Positions 41,688-50,769 of a stretch of DNA of 64,000 bases are shown here, in pieces. The position numbers and the translations under genes are program-made. The notes beneath the pieces were generated by a model. The model was not told the DNA's origin. It saw nothing but the letters and a program-made list of their open reading frames with translations, and did no database searches. Where the stretch lies: positions 62,001-126,000 of the forward strand of contig JAEZGI010000040.1 of assembly GCA_023416995.1 (NCBI GenBank). The letters are read 5' to 3'. Numbering within the stretch: position 1 is the stretch's first letter; each line of letters starts with the position of its first letter. The stretch is from Bacteroidota bacterium. Lineage in GTDB: Bacteria > Bacteroidota > Bacteroidia > Chitinophagales > Chitinophagaceae.

Positions 41688-42059
41688 ATGGCGAGGTATT
41701 CAAAGAAAGCTCAGAACAAGGTTGGAAAAGTTTTACACGAACAGAAGAAAGGCAAACTGAAATCGGGCAGTGGCCAAAAGGTAACCAGCCGCCGGCAGGC
41801 GATTGCAATCGGCATTTCGGAGGCAAGAAAAGAAGGAGCGAAGGTGCCACCAAAAAAAGCAGCGAAAAAGGGGGCGAAAAAAGCTGCCAAAAAAACTGCT
41901 AAAAAAGCCGCTAAAAAAAGCGCCCGCAAGACGGCGACAAAGAATACAAGGAGTACTGCAAGAAGGGGAACCGCGAAAAAAAGCGCAAAAAAACGAGCAG
42001 TGAAAAAGGGAGCCAAAAGGGCGAAAAAATCTACCCGCAGGAGATCAGCAAAATCTTAG
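41688..42059 (+). CDS. Histone H1-like basic protein (DUF6496-like)
   Basis: A 123-residue protein. The first 50 residues have VGKVLHEQKKGKLKSGSGQKVTSRRQAIAIGISEARKEG in outline, as in the DUF6496 family. The rest is Lys/Ala/Arg repeats (KKAAKKGAKKAAKKTAKK) like a bacterial histone H1 tail. It likely binds nucleic acids. Proteins of this type occur in stress or desiccation loci; that role is inference here. Confidence 0.7.
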   Translation: MARYSKKAQNKVGKVLHEQKKGKLKSGSGQKVTSRRQAIAIGISEARKEGAKVPPKKAAKKGAKKAAKKTAKKAAKKSARKTATKNTRSTARRGTAKKSAKKRAVKKGAKRAKKSTRRRSAKS

Positions 42060-42150
42060 CTTACGGTTATGCATACCCGTTGATCAAAAGATCACCGGGT
42101 TTAAGTCATTTTCCTTATCTTCAAAACCGGATGGAAAAAACCTATGGCCC

Positions 42151-42588
42151 ATGCTGAATCCCCGGACTAAGGATGCAGTAGATATTTTGAATGGTCTTGT
42201 CAGGATCAATAACAGAAGAATTCAGTTCTATCAGGACCTGCTTCGTACAAGAGGTGTTCCCGACGAATACCGAAAGTTTTTTGCCGTGCTCGTTGGTGAG
42301 AGCTATCAGAATACTATCTGGATTGGCATAGAAATTCAAACCATTGAAGGAAGTATTGATACGCCGACACCTGTAAAAGAGCTTTCAGAAACGCCTCCTG
42401 CGGATCAGAAGGGACAGCCGGCAGTAATTATGCTTGCAGAATGTTCCGCCATTGAAGCCACTATCAGGGATGCTTATGCTAATGCGCTTACTTCAGTTTA
42501 CATTCCTCAATACATGCGTGATCTTCTCAAGAAACAAGTGCGCCGGCTCGAAGCAGCAAAAAGACAGTTGGAAAGATTTTCATCCTGA
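42151..42588 (+). CDS. DUF2383-like four-helix protein (PA2169 family-like)
   Basis: A 145-residue helical protein. It opens with TKDAVDILNGLVRINNRRIQFYQDLL and later has LAECSAIEATIRDAYANAL and MRDLLKKQVRRLEAAKRQLERF, given in outline, the usual helix pattern of PA2169/DUF2383 four-helix proteins. Their role is unknown; they often sit near stress genes. It converges with the kinase gene, with 2 bases between stops. Confidence 0.55.
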   Translation: MLNPRTKDAVDILNGLVRINNRRIQFYQDLLRTRGVPDEYRKFFAVLVGESYQNTIWIGIEIQTIEGSIDTPTPVKELSETPPADQKGQPAVIMLAECSAIEATIRDAYANALTSVYIPQYMRDLLKKQVRRLEAAKRQLERFSS

Positions 42589-42590
42589 AA

Positions 42591-44123
42591 CTATTGTTTC
42601 AACGGTAACAAAACAGTAAAAGTTGCTCCCTCACCCTGTGTGCTGTTCGCATAAATGTAACCGTTATGATTGGTCACGATCTTGTTGCAGATGGCGAGGC
42701 CAATACCATGTCCGGAATAAGATGCTGCACTGGTTAATCTTTGAAACACTACAAAAATTTTATCGGCGTACTGCTGGTCGAAACCTATACCATTATCCCG
42801 CACGTCAATTTTATAGTAGCCGGTCTGTTCATCGCCTGGTGTTTTTTCACGCATAATTACTTCCCCATGGATGCGGATCAACGGCTTTCGGTCGGTCGAA
42901 GAAAACTTTAACGCATTACCAATAAGGTTATAAAACAATTGACTTAGCTGGGATTTTATTCCTGGTATGGTCTGCAATGGCTCTACAGTTATCAAGGCAT
43001 TTTTTTGTTCGATCAGCAGCTCGAAATCTGATTCTATGTGTTCTATTACCTTATTAAGATCTACATCTGTAAAATCCGGCGTGGTTTCGGAAAGTCGTGA
43101 ATATTCTAACAGATCAGTAATCAACGTTGTCATTCGGTTGGCTGCTGCAGAGATCTTTTGGGTATAAACCTTGAGGTCATCAAGTCTCCCGGCTTTTTCT
43201 AAAAGTATACTGCTAAACATCTGAATTTTCCGGAGCGGTTCCTGCAAATCATGGGAGGTGACAAAAGCAAACTGTTCGAGTTCTGCATTGGAACGCGCCA
43301 GCCGTTGATTGGCAAGCTCGAGTTCTTTTGTTCTGTCAGCAACAAGTGTGGTAAGGTGGGCAGAAGTTACCTTTTGTTCAGTGATGTCCTGGGTTATCCC
43401 CAGCAGTCTGGCAGGTTTATGCAAATGATCAAACAAGATTCGCCCCGTAACCCTTACCCAACGTTCAGCGCCGCCGGGAAGGCAAATGCGGGCCTCGTAA
43501 CTCAGGTTGCCCGTCTTCAATGCGGTTTCGTGTGCCATCCGCCGGATGCCAACATCATCCGGATGCAGTAATGCGGCATAGTCAGCTTGTTTTGTGCCAC
43601 TAGGAAAACCGAAGATTTCGTTGAATCGTCTTGAGGCTGTTACTACACCCGTATCGAGATCCAGTTCATAGGACCCGAGTGATGCTGCTTCAACTGCCAG
43701 TCTTGACCGTTCTTCTGCCTGGGCCAGCATATTTCTTGCCAGTACCTGGTCAGTCACTTCCGTTGCAACAGCCAGTACGCCTCTAAGATTGCCATCGCCA
43801 TCATAATGAGGTTGAAATGCAAAATTCACGAACAGGTGATCTCTTTTGCCATTCCGGATAATCACTACTTCCCGTTCGTTTACCTGCACCGGCGAACCCG
43901 TTGTAACAACATGCTCAAGCATCTTTGCAAATCCCTGCTGGTGAACCTCAGCAAAGACATCAGTAATTTTTTTTCCTGTTATATCAGGGGAACGATCCCA
44001 GATTGCAAGCATATGTGGGTTGACGAGTTCAATCACATAATCCGGAACGGACAATAAACAAATGGCTACAGGCGCACGCATCAAAAGCTGGTAGGCCTGG
44101 GCTGAATCGATGTTCGAATGCAT
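42591..44123 (-). CDS. PAS-domain sensor histidine kinase
   Basis: A 510-residue kinase without membrane segments. Domain order: PAS (about 10-125), PAS/PAC (about 145-255), HisKA with FVTSHDLQEPLRKI (phospho-His near residue 290), and HATPase with QLFYNLIGNALKFSS (N box) and DNGIGFDQQYADKIF, then GHGIGLAICNKI (G boxes). It is likely a cytoplasmic sensor of light, redox or small ligands. The Rcp1-like receiver at 40034 is a natural partner by type, but pairing is inference. Confidence 0.85.
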   Translation of the reverse strand: MHSNIDSAQAYQLLMRAPVAICLLSVPDYVIELVNPHMLAIWDRSPDITGKKITDVFAEVHQQGFAKMLEHVVTTGSPVQVNEREVVIIRNGKRDHLFVNFAFQPHYDGDGNLRGVLAVATEVTDQVLARNMLAQAEERSRLAVEAASLGSYELDLDTGVVTASRRFNEIFGFPSGTKQADYAALLHPDDVGIRRMAHETALKTGNLSYEARICLPGGAERWVRVTGRILFDHLHKPARLLGITQDITEQKVTSAHLTTLVADRTKELELANQRLARSNAELEQFAFVTSHDLQEPLRKIQMFSSILLEKAGRLDDLKVYTQKISAAANRMTTLITDLLEYSRLSETTPDFTDVDLNKVIEHIESDFELLIEQKNALITVEPLQTIPGIKSQLSQLFYNLIGNALKFSSTDRKPLIRIHGEVIMREKTPGDEQTGYYKIDVRDNGIGFDQQYADKIFVVFQRLTSAASYSGHGIGLAICNKIVTNHNGYIYANSTQGEGATFTVLLPLKQ

Positions 44124-44234
44124 ATATGGGAATGAAGATAACTATATGACAGTAAAACAACTGTTCCAAAGCAATTTTGAAGGCATATGTTTTGATAAAA
44201 TAGGTATATACTATCAGTTAAAAAACATAGAATC

Positions 44235-44537
44235 ATGAAAAATCAAATTAAATCGGTCACAAATCATATTTCGGGTTTTTCTGCAATTTTATTTGTTGTT
44301 TTAGCATTTCTGGCAGGCAGTCCTTTGTTAGCACAGGAGACTGTGGAAATTAATGGACAGGACGTTGGCACCTGGTTTCAGAGAAACTGGATGTGGGTCG
44401 TTGGCGGCGTGCTGTTGTTATTATTGATCATTGGTTTCAGTAGCCGCGGCAGCAGCAGGGTTAAAAAAACGACAACTATCGTAAAAGACAATTACGGTAA
44501 CGTTAAAAGTGTAACTACCACAGAAGAGAAACCATAA
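44235..44537 (+). CDS. Small membrane protein with signal-like N-terminus
   Basis: A 100-residue protein with a hydrophobic N-terminus (FSAILFVVLAFLAG, ending SPLLAQ, a likely cleavage site), a second membrane segment WVVGGVLLLLLIIGF (about 54-68) and a Lys/Thr-rich tail. No family is recognised. It is a single gene ended by a strong terminator, in line with a small stress-type membrane protein. Confidence 0.6.
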   Translation: MKNQIKSVTNHISGFSAILFVVLAFLAGSPLLAQETVEINGQDVGTWFQRNWMWVVGGVLLLLLIIGFSSRGSSRVKKTTTIVKDNYGNVKSVTTTEEKP

Positions 44538-44571
44538 GATTCAGGCGGCTATCCGCTGATTTTAGCATACC

Positions 44572-44594
44572 AGCCCTGTTTTACAGGGCTTTTT
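44572..44594 (+). terminator. Intrinsic terminator
   Basis: AGCCCTG (44572-44578), loop TTTTA, CAGGGCT (44584-44590), then TTTT. Perfect 7-bp stem. Confidence 0.8.
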
Positions 44595-44596
44595 CA

Positions 44597-44627
44597 TTGG
44601 GTACCTGCCCCCGAATCGTTAATTTCG
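44597..44627 (+). promoter_or_regulatory. Candidate promoter for the metallo-hydrolase gene
   Basis: TTG at 44597-44599, 20 bases, then TAATTTCG at 44620-44627, close to the Bacteroidetes TTG / TAnnTTTG pattern with one mismatch. It lies 16 bases before ATG 44644. Confidence 0.4.
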
Positions 44628-44643
44628 TGGCTCATTACCGACA

Positions 44644-45486
44644 ATGTCTTTATTTATATCTTCTCTGAACTCCGGTAGTAACGGCAATTGTTATTACGTA
44701 GGAAATGACCAGGATGCTGTGTTGATTGATGCGGGTTTACCGTGTAAGGAGCTTGAATTGCGGATGAGCCGTCTTGGACTTGACCTGGGCAGGGTGCGGG
44801 CGATTTTTGTATCCCACGAACATACGGACCACGTTTCTGGCATTCCAACACTGGTGAAAAAATACCGGTTGCCGGTTTATATCACGGCGCCAACGCTTCG
44901 AAATGGCAAAATCCGGTTTGATGCGTCGCTTATTAATAATTTTACGGCTTACCAATCAGTACGGGTAGGGGAGCTTTCAATCACTGCATTTCCGAAGTTC
45001 CATGATGCCTGCGATCCACATAGCTTTATAGTTACCAATGATAAAGTCAACATCGGAATCTTCACCGATATCGGTAAATCATGTGATCATGTGGTTCGCC
45101 ATTTCAGCCGATGTCATGCCGCCTTTCTCGAATCGAATTATGACGAGGTGATGTTAAGTTCGGGCCGTTATCCCTGGTATCTGAAAAACCGGATCACCAG
45201 CGGGAGAGGGCATCTTTCAAACAGCCAGGCGCTGGAAATTTTTACGAAATACCGACCTCCTTTTATGAGCCATCTGTTATTGGCGCATTTGTCTAAGGAA
45301 AACAATTGCCCTAACCTCGTGGCCGATCTATTTGGGAAACATGCCGGCAACACCAACGTAGTGGTTGCTTCACGGTATGCAGAAACGCCGGTATATGAAA
45401 TTAAAGGGGATGAAATTTCCATGACGCTGCCGGTTGCTCATGTTTTGCCGCAACAAGCAGTTCCGTTTCAACTCTCGCTTTTTTAG
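44644..45486 (+). CDS. Metallo-beta-lactamase fold hydrolase, YycJ/WalJ-like
   Basis: A 280-residue protein with the metal motif HEHTDH (about 58-63), a second His in FPKFHDACDPHSF, Asp in GIFTDIGKS and a late His in LAHLSKENN. Pattern SLNSGSNGNCYYV at the start is the hallmark of YycJ/WalJ-type proteins, thought to act as 5'-3' exonucleases in replication-linked functions. Cytoplasmic, no signal. It ends 28 bases before the next gene. Confidence 0.85.
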   Translation: MSLFISSLNSGSNGNCYYVGNDQDAVLIDAGLPCKELELRMSRLGLDLGRVRAIFVSHEHTDHVSGIPTLVKKYRLPVYITAPTLRNGKIRFDASLINNFTAYQSVRVGELSITAFPKFHDACDPHSFIVTNDKVNIGIFTDIGKSCDHVVRHFSRCHAAFLESNYDEVMLSSGRYPWYLKNRITSGRGHLSNSQALEIFTKYRPPFMSHLLLAHLSKENNCPNLVADLFGKHAGNTNVVVASRYAETPVYEIKGDEISMTLPVAHVLPQQAVPFQLSLF

Positions 45487-45514
45487 CAATAACAATTCAA
45501 ATAGCTTTGCATCC

Positions 45515-45913
45515 ATGAAATATTCTCAATGGTTAGGTGTTCTGGCTTGTGTGGTTTTAAGTGTTTGTGGTTTTTTTCCCTGGACGTTTCATCCCGATCT
45601 GAATGAAAATTTTACGGGATTCTATTCAAAAGAGCAGGTCTATGGTAAACCAGGAATTGTGTTTATAGTAATGAGCGTGTTCGCAATTGCGTTTTTTGTG
45701 ATACCAAAGATCTGGGCAAAAAGATGGAACTTTCTTTTCTCTGCTTTGATCCTGGCTTTTGGGATAAAAACTTTTATTCTATACACAGGATGTTATAACG
45801 GCATATGCCCGGTAAAATTACCAGGCATATGGATCATGTTATTGAGTGCGGTAACAATAATGATCATGGCTGTATTGCCAGATACAAAGGTTCCTTCGCG
45901 AAACAAAATCTAA
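45515..45913 (+). CDS. Small multi-span membrane protein of unknown function
   Basis: I use ATG 45515 (132 residues, MKYSQWLGVLACVVLSVCGFFPW), since the earlier frame start lies inside the preceding gene. It has four membrane segments (about 6-22, 48-66, 70-90, 103-122) and a periplasmic loop with CYNGICPVKLPG between the third and fourth. No family recognised. It is convergent with the aminotransferase gene and overlaps its stop by 4 bases. Confidence 0.6.
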   Translation: MKYSQWLGVLACVVLSVCGFFPWTFHPDLNENFTGFYSKEQVYGKPGIVFIVMSVFAIAFFVIPKIWAKRWNFLFSALILAFGIKTFILYTGCYNGICPVKLPGIWIMLLSAVTIMIMAVLPDTKVPSRNKI

Positions 45914-47145
45914 TCGAGCACCGAAAGACTTTTTCCGATAATTTCTACCGCTTCAAGTACCTGCTTAGAAGTTATAATCAGTGGCGGCGCAAACCGGATT
46001 TTGTCACCATGTGTTGGTTTCGCAAGAAGACCATTCCTCATCATTTCCATACATAGGTTCCATGCAGCATTTTTATCCGGATGTGATATTACAATCGCGT
46101 TGAGTAAACCTTTGCCCCGCACAGTGGTGATATAAGGGGAACTAAGCGCAGTTAATGAACTTCTCAGCAATTGCCCCATGGCCTCAGCATTGTCAGCAAG
46201 ATTTTCTTCTTTCAGCACTTCCAGTGCTGTGATGGCAACTGCACAGGCTAAAGGGTTGCCACCATAAGTTGAACCATGTTCACCTGGTTGAATGGTCAAC
46301 ATGATGTCATCATCGGCAAGTACTGCAGAAACCGGTAAAGTGCCGCCACTTAAAGCCTTGCCAATGATAAGTATATCGGGCCGTACGTTTTCATGATCGC
46401 AGGCCAGCATTTTCCCGGTTCGCGCAAGACCCGTCTGAATTTCATCTGCTATGAACAATACGTTTGCCGATTCACAATAACTTTTTGCTTTTGAAAGATA
46501 CCCATCAGCGGGAACCATCACGCCCGCTTCACCCTGTATAGGTTCAAGGAGGAAACCAGCTACATCGGGATCTTGCAGCGCCGCGGCAAGCGCTGGCAAA
46601 TCGTTGTGGGGAATTACTTTGAAGCCGGGCATAAAAGGACCGTAATCATTGTAGGCAGACGGATCTGTGCTGAATGAAATCACCGCCGACGTGCGACCGT
46701 GGAAGTTATCGGCACATACAATGATCTTCGCAGCATTTTCGGTTATACCTTTACGTTTGTAACCCCATTTACGGCAAAGTTTAATCGCAGTTTCAACAGC
46801 TTCTACGCCGCTGTTCATTGGTAATACCTTATCGTAACCAAAATACTTTGTTATATAACCAGCAAACTGACCGAGTTTATCGCTATGAAATGCACGTGAA
46901 GTAAGTGTGAGTTTCATTGCCTGGGAAGTAAGGGTACGAATAATTTTCGGATGACAATGACCCTGGTTCACGGCAGAATAGCCACTTAGAAAATCGAAAT
47001 ATCTTTTACCATCCACATCATAAAGAAAAACGCCTTCACCCTTTTCAAGCACCACTGGTAAAGGGTGATAATTGTGTGCGCTGTATTTGTCTTCAAGTTG
47101 CAGGAAATGGCTGGCTTTTTCTGACGCCGCTGAATGCTGAATCAT
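45910..47145 (-). CDS. rocD: Ornithine aminotransferase
   Basis: A 411-residue PLP-dependent class III aminotransferase of normal length. It has GVEAVETAIKLCRKWGY near residues 113-129, FHGRTSAVISFSTD, FIADEIQTGLARTGK and the PLP-Lys motif IIGKALSGG, with YGGNPLAC. The patterns AHNYHPLPVVLEKGEG and GYSAVNQGHCHP point to ornithine delta-aminotransferase, which converts ornithine and 2-oxoglutarate to glutamate semialdehyde and glutamate. A lone gene here; its start is ATG 47145. Confidence 0.9.
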   Translation of the reverse strand: MIQHSAASEKASHFLQLEDKYSAHNYHPLPVVLEKGEGVFLYDVDGKRYFDFLSGYSAVNQGHCHPKIIRTLTSQAMKLTLTSRAFHSDKLGQFAGYITKYFGYDKVLPMNSGVEAVETAIKLCRKWGYKRKGITENAAKIIVCADNFHGRTSAVISFSTDPSAYNDYGPFMPGFKVIPHNDLPALAAALQDPDVAGFLLEPIQGEAGVMVPADGYLSKAKSYCESANVLFIADEIQTGLARTGKMLACDHENVRPDILIIGKALSGGTLPVSAVLADDDIMLTIQPGEHGSTYGGNPLACAVAITALEVLKEENLADNAEAMGQLLRSSLTALSSPYITTVRGKGLLNAIVISHPDKNAAWNLCMEMMRNGLLAKPTHGDKIRFAPPLIITSKQVLEAVEIIGKSLSVLD

Positions 47146-47325
47146 CTTAACGAATTTATGAAATGGAAATGCTGGATATTAAAGGACACAAGTATGGCCG
47201 TACAGGCCCCGGCATCATCGATGGTTGAGCAGATCGAGATTGTTTTGAAGAAAGGCGAATATGTAAGATGCCTGTTGGATGTGCTTGTTTTCAGCAAAGA
47301 TATAAAAAAAATGCGAGCCGCGCGA

Positions 47326-48144
47326 TTAGCGTGATTGAAGCACCTGCCAGTTTGCATCCGGTACAGCGGGCAATACCGTGTGTTTTGGAAATATGCCATA
47401 GAATGCAGCACCGGTGCCTGTCATAGATGCGTATAACGCGCCGTTTTCATATAACCAGATTTTTATGGCCGCAAGCTGAGGGTAAGCGCCTATTGCCACT
47501 GGTTCAAAAACATTGTGCATATTGTCTTTCCAGGTGCTTACCGGTTGGCGGATGATGTCAGGCAGGTGATTGATTGCCGGTGTTGGTGTGATACCCGAGA
47601 AAGCAAGGGCTGTGCTGATATGAACACCGGGATAGATAACAACGATATCAAACACTGAAAGATCAAGATCAACAATGCTGAGTTGTTCTCCTCTTCCTGT
47701 GGCAAAGGCAGGGCGATTCAGGATAAAAAATGGACAATCACTACCCAGGCGGAGTGCATAAGCGGCGAGTTGTTCAATGGTCAACCCGAGATTAAACTGG
47801 CCATTGAGCAAGGCAAGGGCAGCGGCGCCGTCTGATGATCCGCCACCTAAACCCGCACCCATGGGTATTAGTTTATGGAGATGCATCTGAACGGCAGGTA
47901 ATTGCGGAAAATCTGCTCTTAATATATGCCAGGCCTTGAGACAAAGATTTTCTGTCACATCTCCCGGTACGGGCAATCCTGATAAATGAAGTTGTGGGAG
48001 TTTTGCCCCCTGGTCACGAACGGATTCCAAGGCATCACAAATGGGAATGGGGTAAAATATGGTTTCGAGATTATGAAACCCGTCGACCCTTTTTTCGACG
48101 ATATAAAGACCAAGATTGATTTTACAGTTGGGAAAACTGATCAC
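47326..48144 (-). CDS. ispE: 4-diphosphocytidyl-2-C-methyl-D-erythritol kinase IspE
   Basis: A 272-residue GHMP kinase. The start FPNCKINLGLYIVEKRVDGFHNLETIFYPI, in outline, holds the family's N-K-I-N-L pattern, and PMGAGLGGGSSDGAA (94-108) is the ATP loop. It phosphorylates CDP-methylerythritol in the non-mevalonate route to isoprenoids. It lies one base after the nuclease gene and may be co-transcribed with it. Confidence 0.92.
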   Translation of the reverse strand: MISFPNCKINLGLYIVEKRVDGFHNLETIFYPIPICDALESVRDQGAKLPQLHLSGLPVPGDVTENLCLKAWHILRADFPQLPAVQMHLHKLIPMGAGLGGGSSDGAAALALLNGQFNLGLTIEQLAAYALRLGSDCPFFILNRPAFATGRGEQLSIVDLDLSVFDIVVIYPGVHISTALAFSGITPTPAINHLPDIIRQPVSTWKDNMHNVFEPVAIGAYPQLAAIKIWLYENGALYASMTGTGAAFYGIFPKHTVLPAVPDANWQVLQSR

Positions 48145-48744
48145 TTACCGGTTCTTTTTTCGGCTATTGATTTCATCGCGGATAGCGATTGCGCGTATAT
48201 AGTCTTCCTGCTCCAGCACTTCATTGAGCAGGGTATTCAGTTCGTCTGCAGAAAGTGCCTTAAGATCTTCCTGGCCGGCAGAAATCTCGGATGAAGCCAC
48301 GGCTTCTTTGGGTTGTTTTTTCTTGGTGGCGGGATCTTCCATAAGGATGCCGGCACTTTCAAGAATATTATCGTAGGTATACACCGGGCAGCCGAATCTT
48401 ACGGCCAGGGCCAATGCATCTGAGGTGCGTGAGTCAATCTCGACAGTATCATGTTCGCTGGCGCAGATCAGCTTCGAATAGAAAATGCCTTCCTGCAAAT
48501 CACAGATAATAATTTCCTGTAATTCGATGTTGAAAGCATTCATGAAGTTTTTCATCAGGTCGTGGGTAAGCGGGCGGCTGGGATGCATTTTTTCAAGCGC
48601 TACCGCGATTGCCTGCGCTTCAAAGCCACCAATAACAATTGGCAACCGGCGAAGTCCGTTCACTTCACCTAAAACAACTGCATAGGAATGGGTTTGCGTA
48701 ATACTATGGGACAGCGCGACTATTTCCAGTTCTATTTTCTTCAT
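48145..48744 (-). CDS. Bifunctional nuclease family protein (DUF151) with UVR motif
   Basis: A 199-residue protein with the DUF151 core LPIVIGGFEAQAIAVALE and SRTSDALALAVRFGCPVYT (outline), plus a C-terminal UvrB/UvrC-like helix pair (LNTLLNEVLEQEDYIRAIAIRDEI, outline). Domains of this kind are known as bifunctional nucleases active on DNA and RNA in plants and bacteria. Its stop abuts the ispE ATG. Start ATG 48744. Confidence 0.85.
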   Translation of the reverse strand: MKKIELEIVALSHSITQTHSYAVVLGEVNGLRRLPIVIGGFEAQAIAVALEKMHPSRPLTHDLMKNFMNAFNIELQEIIICDLQEGIFYSKLICASEHDTVEIDSRTSDALALAVRFGCPVYTYDNILESAGILMEDPATKKKQPKEAVASSEISAGQEDLKALSADELNTLLNEVLEQEDYIRAIAIRDEINSRKKNR

Positions 48745-48835
48745 AACGAAAGCACGAAACTAAGGCATTTTATTTAAAAAACTGGCCGCTAATCCCTTGA
48801 AAAATTGACAATAATGCAAGGTTCTCTAAAGAAAA

Positions 48836-48858
48836 ATGGTTGATTATTAATCAACCAT
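48836..48858 (-). terminator. Intrinsic terminator of etfBA
   Basis: ATGGTTGAT (48836-48844), loop TATTA and ATCAACCAT (48850-48858) form a perfect 9-bp stem. On the minus strand it is followed by TTTTTC and lies 22 bases after the etfA stop. Confidence 0.7.
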
Positions 48859-48880
48859 AAATCAAAATTCATTACCTTAT

Positions 48881-49846
48881 TTACTTGCCTTTTAGCTGTT
48901 TTACGCCTTCAATTATTTTGGGGACGATTTCAAAAGCATCTCCTACAATTCCATAATCTGCGGCTTTAAAGAACGGTGCTTCCGGATCTTTGTTGATCAC
49001 AACTATCGTTTTGCTCCTGTTTACCCCGGCCAGGTGCTGTATAGCGCCGGAAATGCCAATGGCAATGTATAAATTAGGTGCAATCGCGATCCCGGTCTGT
49101 CCAACGTGCTCATGGTGTGGCCTCCAGTTGCTGTCTGCCACCGGCCGGCTACAGGCGGTCGCGGCGCCTAACGCACTCGCCAGGTCTTCTACAAGATGCC
49201 AGTTTTCGGGTCCTTTCAGCCCGCGTCCACCACTAACTACGAGTTCTGCTTCTGTAAGTAACAACTCACCTGTTGCGGCTGTTGATTGCGTCACCTTCAC
49301 TGCAGATGCCGGCAATGAAACCTGTGCTTCAATAATTTCTGCGGTTGCGGTCCCGGATTCTGTTACAGGGTACGCATTTGGATTGAGTGTGATCAGTTTT
49401 ACGGGAGTGTCGATTTTGATTTTTGCAGTGGCTTTTCCAGAAAAAACTGCTTTTTTCACCACAAAACTGTCCCCGTTTTCCGGCAAACCTGTGGCGCCCG
49501 AAACGAGTCCGGCTTTTAATCTTGCAGACACCCTTGGTGCAACTGCTTTACCTACCAGGTTGTTTGGAAAGATGACCACATCTGCGCCGGTGGTTTCAAC
49601 AAGCGAAGCGGTTGCGGCAGTGTAAACCTTTGCATCAAGCTGGTTCAGCGCCTCATTTTTTACCTGGTGTATTTTTGAGACACCATATTTACCAAGTGCA
49701 CCAAGATCATCCTTTGGGGTACCCAACACAAATCCATGCGCCTCTGTGCCTAGTTGCCCGGCTATCTTTGCTCCATATGATAATGCTTCAAGCGATGCTT
49801 TTTTTACCTGGCCATCTGCATGATCAATAAATATTAAAACAGACAT
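48881..49846 (-). CDS. etfA: Electron transfer flavoprotein alpha subunit
   Basis: The 321-residue protein has the FAD site SGGRGLKGPENW (about 205-216), RPVADSNWRPHHEHVGQTG and GISGAIQHLAGV, then VINKDPEAPFFKAADYGIVGD, all in outline. With EtfB it passes electrons from acyl-CoA and other dehydrogenases to ETF-quinone oxidoreductase. It follows etfB with a 45-base gap and ends in a terminator. Confidence 0.92.
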   Translation of the reverse strand: MSVLIFIDHADGQVKKASLEALSYGAKIAGQLGTEAHGFVLGTPKDDLGALGKYGVSKIHQVKNEALNQLDAKVYTAATASLVETTGADVVIFPNNLVGKAVAPRVSARLKAGLVSGATGLPENGDSFVVKKAVFSGKATAKIKIDTPVKLITLNPNAYPVTESGTATAEIIEAQVSLPASAVKVTQSTAATGELLLTEAELVVSGGRGLKGPENWHLVEDLASALGAATACSRPVADSNWRPHHEHVGQTGIAIAPNLYIAIGISGAIQHLAGVNRSKTIVVINKDPEAPFFKAADYGIVGDAFEIVPKIIEGVKQLKGK

Positions 49847-49891
49847 AATAGAATTTTGAAGAATAAACTGAAAAGAAGTTTCGGATCGGTA

Positions 49892-50635
49892 TCAAATCAC
49901 TTTTGCTTCTTCATGCAATAAACGCACGAGATCAGCGGCATTTTCTGCAGGAATCATTTTAACACCCGCTTTTGGTGGTGGTAATTCAAATTCCACTACC
50001 TGCGTCAGATGATCGGCCGCTGCAGGTTCCACCACTTTCAGCGGTTTGGTACGTGCACCCATAATCCCTTTCATGTTCGGAATGCGTTGCTCGGCCATAC
50101 CTTTCTGGCAACTGATAACGGCTGGCAGGGTCACTTCGTTTACTTCATCACCTCCCTCAATTTCGCGTGTAACCGTTGCCGTAGTACCAGCAAGTTCGAG
50201 TTTTGTGGCCAGGCTGATATAAGGTAAGTCAAGCAGTTCGGCAACCATTCCACCAACTGCAGAGCCATTGTAGTCGATGGTCTCTTTCCCGGTAAATATC
50301 AAATCATAATTTCCTTCGCGGGCAACTGCTGCAATTTGTGAAGCTATATAAAAACTATCGCCGCTATCTGTATTTACCCTGATCGCTTCATCACCACCAA
50401 GCGCCAGCGCTTTACGGATGATAGCATCATTTTCAGGTCCGCCAACATTTATGAGATGCAAAATTGCAGATGGATCTTTCTCTTTGATTTCAATGGCACG
50501 CACCAGTGAATACCATTCATCATATGGGTTGATGATCCACTGTACACCATCCTGCACGAATTTCGTATTGTTATCTTTGAAGGCTATTTTTGCCGTGGTA
50601 TCCGGCGTTTTGCTGATACAAACTAGAATCTTCAT
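49892..50635 (-). CDS. etfB: Electron transfer flavoprotein beta subunit
   Basis: I start at ATG 50635 (247 residues, MKILVCISKTPDTT), because an earlier in-frame ATG at 50701 lies upstream of the promoter box. The protein has the AMP site DLIFTGKETIDYNGSAVGGMVAELL, in outline, and an early NPYDEWYSLVRAIEIKE. EtfB binds AMP and pairs with EtfA; the gene order B-A and gap fit an operon. A palindrome sits in its leader (50661-50678). Confidence 0.92.
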   Translation of the reverse strand: MKILVCISKTPDTTAKIAFKDNNTKFVQDGVQWIINPYDEWYSLVRAIEIKEKDPSAILHLINVGGPENDAIIRKALALGGDEAIRVNTDSGDSFYIASQIAAVAREGNYDLIFTGKETIDYNGSAVGGMVAELLDLPYISLATKLELAGTTATVTREIEGGDEVNEVTLPAVISCQKGMAEQRIPNMKGIMGARTKPLKVVEPAAADHLTQVVEFELPPPKAGVKMIPAENAADLVRLLHEEAKVI

Positions 50636-50660
50636 TGGCGTCGTTTTGTGTAGAAAAAAC

Positions 50661-50678
50661 TGGTTGTTTATGCAACCA
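50661..50678. repeat. Short palindrome in the etfB leader
   Basis: TGGTTGTTTATGCAACCA: 6-bp arms TGGTTG/CAACCA around TTTATG, 26 bases before etfB. The same TGGTTG/CAACCA core is in the terminator after etfA. Possibly an operator or leader hairpin. Confidence 0.35.
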
Positions 50679-50685
50679 TTATGCA

Positions 50686-50693
50686 CAAATATA
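50686..50693 (-). promoter_or_regulatory. Promoter -7 box for etfBA
   Basis: TATATTTG on the minus strand, an exact match to TAnnTTTG, 50 bases before ATG 50635. It supports the 50635 start over 50701. Confidence 0.5.
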
Positions 50694-50769
50694 CAGCGCA
50701 ACGTTCTAAGAGGAGAATCTTTTCTGCAAATTTAATTGTGAAATTTTCAGCATATACAAGCGCAAAAAA

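Noticed and set aside
47134..47334. 66-codon plus-strand frame between rocD and ispE
   Set aside because: It overlaps the rocD start and the ispE end in antisense; no motif or composition supports it, and the gap is better read as the rocD promoter region.
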